DNA of 10,558 bases from Bacillota bacterium (GTDB lineage: Bacteria > Bacillota > Clostridia > Peptostreptococcales > Anaerovoracaceae), in NCBI GenBank assembly GCA_016284485.1, contig JAEEOX010000035.1, positions 1-10,558 on the forward strand, in the 5' to 3' direction. Positions 1-6,394 of this stretch are shown here, piece by piece (position 1 is the stretch's first letter; the number at the start of each line of letters is the position of its first letter). A program made the position numbers and the translations under genes. Below the pieces are notes generated by a model. It was not told where the DNA came from. It was given only the letters and a program-made list of their open reading frames with translations, and did not search any database.

Positions 1-178
1 AAGCCCGACGGGCCATCCGCAGGTCCTCCAGGATCTCTTTCAGTGAACGGATCCGGAACTGTTTCTCCAGATACATGTTGCAGAACGTGCAGGCGTTGTG
101 GCTGCAGCCGACGGTCACCTGCAGGATATAGCTGTACGCCTCGCTGGGCGGGCGGTAGATCTGTCCTTCGTAGCGCAT
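1..178 (-). CDS. Radical SAM protein, N-terminal part (runs off window)
   Basis: Only the first 59 codons lie in the window; the gene continues beyond position 1. The protein begins MRYEGQIYRPPSEAYSYIL and carries GCSHNACTFCNMY, with cysteines at residues 25, 30 and 33. This spacing (CX4CX2C) is a variant of the radical SAM iron-sulfur cluster motif. Proteins with this opening are a known family of Bacillota radical SAM enzymes without a firmly assigned reaction, so no substrate is proposed. The ATG at 178 is supported by a TAAGGAGG ribosome site that overlaps the ligA stop codon, only 9 nt upstream, so it is probably translated from the same mRNA as ligA. All seven arginine codons are CGN, like the 3' half of ligA and unlike pcrA. 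Confidence 0.8.
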   Translation of the reverse strand, partial: MRYEGQIYRPPSEAYSYILQVTVGCSHNACTFCNMYLEKQFRIRSLKEILEDLRMARRA

Positions 179-187
179 GGCGCCTCC

Positions 188-2209
188 TTATTGAACGGCG
201 AATGAGTATTTTTCCAGGAATTCCTCTTCGGTCAGCACCGGGACGCCGAGTTTTCGGGCGGTCTTGTTCTTGGCGGAATTCGAGGCCGCGTCATTGTTGA
301 TCAGCGCCGTCGTCCTGGCGGAGACGGAACCGCTCACTTTGCCGCCGCGTTTTTCGATCTCCGTTTTCAGAGCGTCGCGATTGGGGAAATGGGTCAGGGA
401 GCCGGTAACTACGAAGGTCAGACCGTCCAGATCCTTTTCCGCGTTGTCGTCCGATGCTTTCTCCAGGTCCAGGACGGCGAGCAGTTCGTCAAGCTGCCTT
501 GCATTTTCCGCATTGTCAAACCAGGCGCGGATGCCGGCGGCGGTGACTTCGCCGATCTGTTCGATCTGGCAGAGCTCCTCTTCGGAGGCTTCGCGCAGGG
601 CGCCGAGATCTTCGCGGTAATACCGGCTCAGCAGCCGGGCCGTAGCCGGCCCCCCGGCGTTGATGCCCAGGGCCGTGAGCAGCCGGGTCATCGTGGTGCG
701 GCGCGCCTTTTCCGCCGCGTCGGCCAGATTCCGCCAGCTCTTTTCGCCGAATCCTTCGCGGCCTACGATCAGATCCCGTTTTTCCGCCAGCCGGAACAGG
801 TCCGCGTAACTCTTCACGATGCCCGCGCTCAGGAACTCCTCCAGCGTCGCTTCGGAAAGGCCTTCGATATTGAGGGCGTTGCGGCTCACGAACAGTTCGA
901 AGCTCTTGAGCTGTTTGGCCGGGCACGCGGGATTGGAGCAGTACAGCGTCCGGGCTTCGCCCGTATCGCGGATCTCGGTCGGCGCGCCGCACACCGGACA
1001 GTGCTCCGGCGGGCGGATGCTTCCGGACCGCGTGAAGTTGTCCCCGATCTGAGGGATGATCATATTTGCTTTGTAAACGCTGATCTCGTCGCCTTCGCCC
1101 AGTGCCAGCTGCTCCATGATGGACAGGTTGTGCACGCTGGCCCGGGACACCGTGGTCCCCTCCAGTTCCACCGGGTCGAACACCGCAATGGGGTTGATGA
1201 GCCCTGTGCGGGACGCCGACCACTCGATCTCCCTGAGAGTGGTCTCCGCAGTCTCGTCCTGCCACTTGAAGGCTATGGAATCCCTGGGGAACTTGGCTGT
1301 GGTCCCCAGAGACCTGGCGTAGGCTATGTCGTCAATTGTGAGCACCAGTCCGTCGGAGGGCACCGGATTGTCCGCGATGTGGGCTGCAAACCACTCCACG
1401 CCATCCGCCACTGTGTTCCCGTTTACCGTTCTGTGCTCCACCACCTTGAATCCGCGGTCGCTGAGCCAGTCGAACTGCTCGCCCCTGGTCCTGAAGTCGA
1501 TCCCTTCGGCGGACACCAGGGCGAAGGCGAAGAACTTCACGTGTCTCGCCCGCGTGATCCCCGGATCCAGCTGCCGAACCGAACCGGAGCAGAGATTCCT
1601 GGGGTTCTTGTACTTTGCGCCGTCGTCAGTTATGGTCTGGTTTATCAGCTCGAAGTCGGCGTAGGTTATGACAGCCTCTCCTCTGAGCACCAGTTCTCCG
1701 GTGAAGTCTATCTTAAGAGGTATGTTATCGAAAACTCTGGCGTTGTTGGTGATCACCTCTCCGACCTCGCCGTTTCCGCGGGTCACCGCTTTGAAAAGTT
1801 CTCCGTCCCTGTAGGTCAGCACCACTGTCAGCCCGTCCAGCTTCCAGCTGAGCAGGCAGTCGTGATCTCCCGCAAAAGCTCTCAGCGCCTCTCTGTCCTT
1901 GGTCTTGTCCAGGGAAAGCATCCTCTGGGGATGTGCCTCCTTGGGAAGCTGGCTCTGGACCTCATAGCCCACGTTCTGGGTGGGGCTGGTACTGAACACT
2001 ATGCCGGTGGTCTCCTCAAGTTCCTGCAGTCGGTCGTAAAGAGCATCATATTCCTTGTTGGTCATGATCTCCTCGCCCTCGGCGTAGTACATGCGGGAGG
2101 CCTCATTGAGTTTGTCGATGAGAGCCTTCATCTCGGTCACCAGGGGGCTGTCCTTGGCGTTCTCAGAAGCTTCTTTTATTACGTTGAACATGTCTAACTG
2201 TTCTGCCAT
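188..2209 (-). CDS. ligA: NAD-dependent DNA ligase LigA
   Basis: NAD+-dependent DNA ligase that seals nicks during replication and repair; about 673 residues, the usual family length. From the N-terminus: an Ia-like region (MYYAEG, NKEYDALYDRL), the adenylation domain with catalytic lysine in WKLDG (about residue 123), an OB-fold region (GTTVSRASVHN), a four-cysteine zinc finger (C404, C407, C424, C429), helix-hairpin-helix repeats, and a C-terminal BRCT domain from about 595 (LDGLTFVVTGSL). The ATG at 2209 (MAEQLDMF) is chosen because GAGGAG lies 9 nt upstream and overlaps the pcrA stop codon; an upstream ATG at 2245 would overlap pcrA by 23 nt. The adenylation domain differs from textbook LigA (RGNGEVGEVITN rather than RGDG..GE.VT.N). 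Arginine codons shift from mostly AGA/AGG to almost only CGN around 1234, so the gene may be a mosaic. It is co-transcribed with pcrA. Confidence 0.95.
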   Translation of the reverse strand: MAEQLDMFNVIKEASENAKDSPLVTEMKALIDKLNEASRMYYAEGEEIMTNKEYDALYDRLQELEETTGIVFSTSPTQNVGYEVQSQLPKEAHPQRMLSLDKTKDREALRAFAGDHDCLLSWKLDGLTVVLTYRDGELFKAVTRGNGEVGEVITNNARVFDNIPLKIDFTGELVLRGEAVITYADFELINQTITDDGAKYKNPRNLCSGSVRQLDPGITRARHVKFFAFALVSAEGIDFRTRGEQFDWLSDRGFKVVEHRTVNGNTVADGVEWFAAHIADNPVPSDGLVLTIDDIAYARSLGTTAKFPRDSIAFKWQDETAETTLREIEWSASRTGLINPIAVFDPVELEGTTVSRASVHNLSIMEQLALGEGDEISVYKANMIIPQIGDNFTRSGSIRPPEHCPVCGAPTEIRDTGEARTLYCSNPACPAKQLKSFELFVSRNALNIEGLSEATLEEFLSAGIVKSYADLFRLAEKRDLIVGREGFGEKSWRNLADAAEKARRTTMTRLLTALGINAGGPATARLLSRYYREDLGALREASEEELCQIEQIGEVTAAGIRAWFDNAENARQLDELLAVLDLEKASDDNAEKDLDGLTFVVTGSLTHFPNRDALKTEIEKRGGKVSGSVSARTTALINNDAASNSAKNKTARKLGVPVLTEEEFLEKYSFAVQ

Positions 2210-2222
2210 TGTTCCGGTCTCC

Positions 2223-4448
2223 TCAGACTTTTTTGAGGGGCGCAAGTCCCAGCGCCAGTTTCTTGGTGCCTACGGATTCAAAATTCACTTCCACGATCTT
2301 GCCGGTGACCCCGGTGACTATTCCGAAACCGAACTTCGGATGGGTCACTCTGTCTCCGGGCGTAAGTGTTTCGGTGACGTTCCCTTTCTTTATCTCTTCC
2401 TTGACCGCGCGGAACGGGTCTGTGGCCGCCGCCCCCCTGAAGGGCTTGGCGAAACCGTCCAGCTCCCAGTCCATGGTCTTGAGTCTTCTTTCCTCTTCAC
2501 GTCTGGAGGGTCTGAAAGCGTTGCCGTGGACCTCCAGATATTTCTTGTCGATCTCGTCCAGGAACATGGATTCCTTGGTGTAGTCTCCCCGGCCGAAGTT
2601 CACTCTGTATCCCGCGGAGGTCAGGATCAGCTTCTCCCTTGCCCTGGTCATTCCAACGTAGCAGAGTCTTCTCTCCTCCTCGATGCCGTCATCTGAATCC
2701 ATGGACTTGAATCCCGGGAAAAGCCCGTCTTCCATGCCGGGCATGAATACGACGGGGAACTCCAGTCCCTAGGCGGAATGCAGGGTCATGAGGGTCACCT
2801 TGGGGGCGTACTCGTCGTACTTGTCGGTGTCGCTTTGGGTGGATACCCTCTCCAGGAACTCACTTAAGCTGGGCTGCTCCCCGGCGTCACCCTTCTCCTT
2901 CTCATAATCGTAAATATACGATCTGAAGTCCATCAGGTTCTCTATCCTGGCTTCCGCCTCGGTGGTGCCCTCTGCTTCCAGTGCCGGCATGTATCCGGTC
3001 TTCACCAGCAGCATGTCATATATCTCCGTGACGCTCAGGCTGTCCATGTCGTCGGAGCATTCCTGTATCAGATCCAGCATTGTCCGAAGGGCCTCTCTGG
3101 CCTTCTTCGGCACTGAGTCCAGCGTGTCGTCGTCTCTCAGACACTCGAAGATGCTGACCCCGTTCACCTGGGCCAGAGCCTTGTACTTGGCGAATGTCGT
3201 GGGACCGATGCCCCGTTTCGGCTCGTTGATTATCCTCTCCAGGGCCACATCGTCCTTGGGGTTCACCACAAGACGCATGTAGCTGATCATGTCCTTGGTC
3301 TCCTTGCGCTCGTAGAAGCTGAAACCGCTGAGCACCTGATAGGGTATCTTCCTCTTTCTCAGCGAGTCCTCGAAAAGTCTGGACTGACGGTTGGTCCTGT
3401 AAAGCACCGCGATGTCGTCCTCGGTCTTGCCCAGCCTGAGCAGGAACTCGATCTCCTTGGCTACGTACTCGGCCTCTTCCTTGTCAGTGTCCAGGCGGGT
3501 GTATACCACCTTCTCCCCTGTGCCCTTGTCGGTCCAGAGTTTTTTGCTCTTGCGGGAGCGGTTGTTGCGGATCACGGAGTTGGCACAGTCCAGGATGTTC
3601 TTGTAGGACCTGTAATTCTGCTCCAGCTTCACCACCTTGGCTCCGGGGAAGTCCCTCTCGAAGTCCAGGATGTTCCTGATATCCGCGCCGCGCCACTCGT
3701 AGATGGCCTGGTCGTCGTCGCCCACCACGCAGAGATTCTTGTGCTGAGAGGCCAGCAGCCTGATGATCTCGTACTGGATGTGATTGGTGTCCTGATACTC
3801 GTCCACCATTATGTATCTGAAGCGGTCCCGATATTCCTGCAGTATCTCGGAATGGTCGCGCAAAAGATGATAGGCCCTGAGCAGCAGGTCGTCGAAGTCC
3901 ATGGCGTCGTTCTTCTTAAGCTCCCTCTCGTAGGCCTTATATATATTATAGTATGTTTTGGTGCGGGGCATGTTGGGTTCGGAGGCCAGGAATTCCTCGG
4001 GATCCGTGTCCTGCTCCTTGAGCTTGCTGATCACTGAGAGCATCAGGGGCACGGGATAAAGCTTCTGGTCCACGTTCAGGTCCTTCAGCACATTCTTCAT
4101 GACCGTCTTCTGGTCAACCGTGTCGTATACCACGAAGCTGGGGCCGTAGCCCGCCTCTGTGTGGTGCGCCCTGAGGATCCTCAGCGACATGGCGTGGAAA
4201 GTCATGACCCACATGCCGGGGCAGTGTCCCGCCAGCCTGTAGACCCTCTCCTTCATCTCCGCCGCCGCCTTGTTGGTGAAGGTCACCGCCAGGATGTTAT
4301 ACGGGCTGACTCCCTGCTCCACCAGGTAAGCTATCCTGTGAGTCATGGTCTGGGTCTTGCCGGAGCCGGCGCCCGCCAGTATCAGAAGCGGTCCCTCTGT
4401 GTGCATGACCGCCTCTCTTTGTTCTTGATTAAGGTTCTTCATATCCAT
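2223..4448 (-). pseudogene. pcrA: PcrA/UvrD-type DNA helicase with an in-frame TAG in motif V
   Basis: Superfamily 1A 3'-5' DNA helicase acting in repair and in clearing protein-DNA conflicts. Read through its one internal stop it would have 741 positions, close to Bacillus PcrA. All motifs are visible: LNQEQREAV (Q motif), AGAGSGKT with Walker lysine 31, VDEYQDT (II), GDDDQAIYEWRG (III), QNYRSY (IV), TLHSA-stop-GLEFPVVF (V), YVGMTRAREKL (VI), and a C-terminal Tudor-like segment (PGDRVTHPKFGFGIV) of the type that contacts RNA polymerase. Codon 560 (2769-2771) is TAG where the family has lysine; one base change from AAG explains it, and the frame is otherwise intact. If real and not suppressed, the product stops before motifs V and VI and should lack helicase activity. 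PcrA is essential in Bacillus subtilis, so a base-call error or translational suppression must be considered. The start is ATG 4448 (MDMKNLNQEQ) or ATG 4442; an open frame extends to 4484, but a promoter -10 box lies inside that extension. Confidence 0.9.
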
Positions 4449-4454
4449 GTGTTC

Positions 4455-4463
4455 ATTATACCA
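4455..4463 (-). promoter_or_regulatory. Extended -10 promoter element for the pcrA-ligA operon
   Basis: On the minus strand the sequence reads TGGTATAAT: a perfect TATAAT box preceded by the TGN of an extended -10. The hexamer 17 nt upstream (TGGGAA, 4483-4478) matches the -35 consensus at only three of six positions, which is common for extended -10 promoters. Transcription would begin about 6-8 nt downstream, near 4448, practically on the first candidate ATG of pcrA. Confidence 0.6.
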
Positions 4464-4548
4464 TACTCCGCCCTCCATTCCCATATGCCGTTTGCGGCGA
4501 GGGCAAAAAATCCGACTCCAGTGCCGGCCCTCTCCGCCCCCGCTCTCA

Positions 4549-4577
4549 TTGACAAAACACCCCGCCGATGCTACTAT
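4549..4577 (+). promoter_or_regulatory. Sigma-70-type promoter of the ECF transporter operon
   Basis: A perfect TTGACA (4549-4554), a 17-nt spacer and TACTAT (4572-4577), with TGC just before the -10 box giving an extended -10. The predicted start near 4584 leaves a leader of about 45 nt before the ATG at 4629. The leader holds only a tiny inverted repeat (GGGT/ACCC, 4594-4606), with no room for a riboswitch. The whole 180-nt gap between the divergent genes (4449-4628) otherwise shows nothing I recognise. Confidence 0.7.
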
Positions 4578-4628
4578 AAAGTGTCGGGATATCGGGTTTT
4601 TTACCCTTGACCATATTTAGGAGCAGAC

Positions 4629-5495
4629 ATGGAACAGAACGGATCCAAATTCAAAGATTTCATATCCAAGCACCGCAAGGCGCTGATCTCGCTTGTCCTC
4701 TGTGTGGCGGTGGCGGCAGTGTTCATCCCCACCCTTTACAGAAGCCAGGTGGATGAGCTCGCCCAGGAGGCGGCCGAACTGAACAACACAGACGAAGTGC
4801 AGACCACGGAAGAAGAGAATGCCGAGGATCCTCAGGAAGAAGAGCCTGAGGAGAATACCGAGGAGACTGAGACCGAGACCGAAGAGTCCGGCTCAGCCGA
4901 AGACGCCGTGTCAGGCCATCCCACGGGAAGCGGCTCTCAGGGTCAGACTTCAACTTCCAACTCCGGCTCCGGCTCCTCTTCAGGCTCGGCTTCCGGCAAT
5001 TCAGGTTCCGGCAGTTCCGGTTCAGGTGCGTCCTCCGGTTCGGGCAATTCCGGCTCGGGAAGTTCCGGCTCCGGTGATACAAACCCCTCCACGCCTTCAG
5101 AACCGGAGCAGTATACCTGCTATCTGGAGGTGGAGTGCCACACCATCCTGAACAACATGGATGACCTTACGGAAGGCAAGGAGCACCTGGTTCCTTCCAA
5201 CGGCGTCATCTATTCCAATTACGTTAAATTCACTCAGGGCCAGAGTGCCTATGACGTGCTGAGGGCTGCCATGCAGGCCGCCGGCATCCAGATGGACGCA
5301 GAGTACAACAGCCTCTACGATTCCGCATACATCAAGGGGATCAACAACCTCTATGAATTCGACTGCGGACCCTACTCCGGCTGGATGTATTCCATAAACG
5401 GTACCTATCCCAACTACGGAGCCAGCGTCAGCCCGCTGTCTGACGGCGACAGAGTCATTTTCAGCTATACCTGCGATCTGGGACGGGATCTTTAA
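4629..5495 (+). CDS. Membrane-anchored exported protein with DUF4430 (transcobalamin-like) domain
   Basis: A 288-residue protein. A basic N-terminus and one hydrophobic segment (about residues 18-36) act as an uncleaved signal anchor; there is no clear signal peptidase site, and LVLC at 22-25 is a poor lipobox. An acidic stretch (about 43-92) and a Ser/Gly-rich stalk (about 98-150) follow, as in proteins that reach through a Gram-positive wall. The C-terminal domain (about 160-288) has the DUF4430 pattern: GQSAYDVLRAA, then CGPYSGWMYSINGTYPN, and a closing LSDGDRVIFSYT. DUF4430 is related to the beta-domain of transcobalamin and intrinsic factor, so corrinoid binding is a reasonable inference, not a proven function. 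Four cysteines (164, 170, 246, 282) could form disulfides. AGGAG lies 5 nt before the ATG. It is first in the ECF operon, with the ecfT start 5 nt downstream, which suggests a surface capture role for that transporter. Confidence 0.85.
   Translation: MEQNGSKFKDFISKHRKALISLVLCVAVAAVFIPTLYRSQVDELAQEAAELNNTDEVQTTEEENAEDPQEEEPEENTEETETETEESGSAEDAVSGHPTGSGSQGQTSTSNSGSGSSSGSASGNSGSGSSGSGASSGSGNSGSGSSGSGDTNPSTPSEPEQYTCYLEVECHTILNNMDDLTEGKEHLVPSNGVIYSNYVKFTQGQSAYDVLRAAMQAAGIQMDAEYNSLYDSAYIKGINNLYEFDCGPYSGWMYSINGTYPNYGASVSPLSDGDRVIFSYTCDLGRDL
4920..5078 (+). repeat. Degenerate Ser/Gly codon repeat (stalk of the DUF4430 protein)
   Basis: Low-complexity in-frame DNA built from variations of GGCTCCGGC, AGTTCCGGT and TCAGGC, encoding GSGSS-like units at residues 98-150. 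Codons differ from unit to unit, so it is an old or drifting repeat rather than a freshly expanded perfect tandem. It should be length-variable between strains and is a likely site for assembly errors. Confidence 0.7.
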
Positions 5496-5500
5496 GAGTC

Positions 5501-6394
5501 ATGGATACATTTTCTTCCTGCCATCCTCTTATCAGTTTCGTATTCTACCTGTTTGCCATCGGCATTCCGGTATTTTACCTGCATCCTGTGTTCCTGGCCA
5601 TCGGTCTGGCTGCGGCCATAGTTTATTATGTTTATTTAAAGGGCGGAGCTTCCTTCGGGAAGGTCGCCCTGTTTATATTGCCTGCGGTGATCCTGGCTTC
5701 GGTGCTCAATCCCCTCATCGTACATCAGGGGGAGACCATGCTCTGGTATCTCCCCAACGGCAACCCCGTTACTCTGGAGGCCGTGATCTACGGCATCGGC
5801 GCCGGTTTCATGCTGGCTTCGGTGATCTCGTGGTTCGCCTCCTTCCAGGAGGTCATGACCTCTGACAAGTTCATGTACCTCTTCTCCAAAAGCTTCCCGG
5901 CGGCGGCGCTGCTTCTGTCCATGACCATGAGGTTCGTCCCCAGGTTCGGTTCCCAGATCAAAAGGATCCGCCAGGCTCAGCTCTGCGTGGGCCGCGACGT
6001 GACCAACGGCACCATCCGCCAGAAACTGGCCCACGGCATGACCATATTCTCGATTGCCGTGACCTGGGCTCTGGAGAACTCTGTGGAAACGGCAGACTCC
6101 ATGAAGTCCCGTGGTTACGGGCTCCGCGGCAGGACCAACTACTCCATCTACCGGCTGGACAGCCGGGACAGGCTGATCCTGGCTGTCATGGCCGCCGAGA
6201 TCGTAGCCATAATACTCATGATAAGATCACGCTGGGTGTACATCCTGTACTACCCGCTGTTCACCATAAACGCCCTGGACTGGCGGGCAGTCACATGCTT
6301 CGCGGTCTACGCCCTGTTCTGTCTGACCCCCGTCATCATGGGCGTCAATGAAGATCTTCACTGGAAAAGGATTAAAAATGACACCGTTATTTGA
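5501..6394 (+). CDS. ecfT: Energy-coupling factor transmembrane subunit EcfT
   Basis: Membrane scaffold of an ECF-type ABC transporter, coupling ATP hydrolysis by the EcfA domains to toppling of the substrate-binding S component. The 297-residue length fits the family. Hydrophobic segments lie at about 10-48 (two helices), 54-74, 95-115, 225-241 and 263-282. Between them is the cytoplasmic coupling region with RFVPRFGSQIKRIRQAQ and the EcfT signature SMKSRGYGLRGRTNY (200-214), whose short Arg-Gly motif docks into the ATPases. The ATG is 5 nt after the preceding stop and has only a weak ribosome site (AAGAG), so translation is probably coupled to the gene before it. Its end overlaps the start of the ATPase gene by 17 nt. 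A dedicated rather than shared module is inferred because T, A and S genes sit together. Confidence 0.92.
   Translation: MDTFSSCHPLISFVFYLFAIGIPVFYLHPVFLAIGLAAAIVYYVYLKGGASFGKVALFILPAVILASVLNPLIVHQGETMLWYLPNGNPVTLEAVIYGIGAGFMLASVISWFASFQEVMTSDKFMYLFSKSFPAAALLLSMTMRFVPRFGSQIKRIRQAQLCVGRDVTNGTIRQKLAHGMTIFSIAVTWALENSVETADSMKSRGYGLRGRTNYSIYRLDSRDRLILAVMAAEIVAIILMIRSRWVYILYYPLFTINALDWRAVTCFAVYALFCLTPVIMGVNEDLHWKRIKNDTVI

Noticed and set aside
516..1265. A 249-codon minus-strand frame inside the 3' half of ligA
   Set aside because: Arg- and Gly-rich out-of-frame reading of ligA, typical of CGN-rich DNA; no ribosome site or recognisable domain.
389..2197. A 602-codon open frame on the plus strand opposite ligA
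   Set aside because: It is the mirror of a well-supported ligA gene in GC-rich DNA, has no family resemblance I can see and no operon context. The conserved LigA motifs lie on the other strand.
2223..2744. A separate gene for the C-terminal part of PcrA starting at ATG 2744
   Set aside because: The preceding codons continue motif V in the same frame (GLEFPVVFM), and the ATG falls inside a conserved helicase region without a well-placed ribosome site. It is the tail of the interrupted pcrA.
2769..2771. Pyrrolysine or selenocysteine-like recoding at the pcrA TAG
   Set aside because: No pyl genes, recoding element or suppressor tRNA is visible in the window, and a conserved helicase lysine is not a known pyrrolysine site. 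It is kept only as one option for testing.
4594..4606. GGGTTTTTTACCC as a leader terminator or attenuator of the ECF operon
   Set aside because: Only a 4-bp stem with the T-run inside the loop, so it cannot act as an intrinsic terminator.
4695..4703. Lipobox (LVLC) in the DUF4430 protein, and LLLC in the secreted protein at 9854
   Set aside because: Both have leucine before the cysteine instead of Gly, Ala or Ser. A signal anchor and an AYA signal peptidase I site, respectively, fit better.
4920..5078. Ser/Gly-coding stretch as a CRISPR array or tandem repeat element
   Set aside because: Units are short, imperfect and strictly in frame, with no spacers; it is a low-complexity protein linker.
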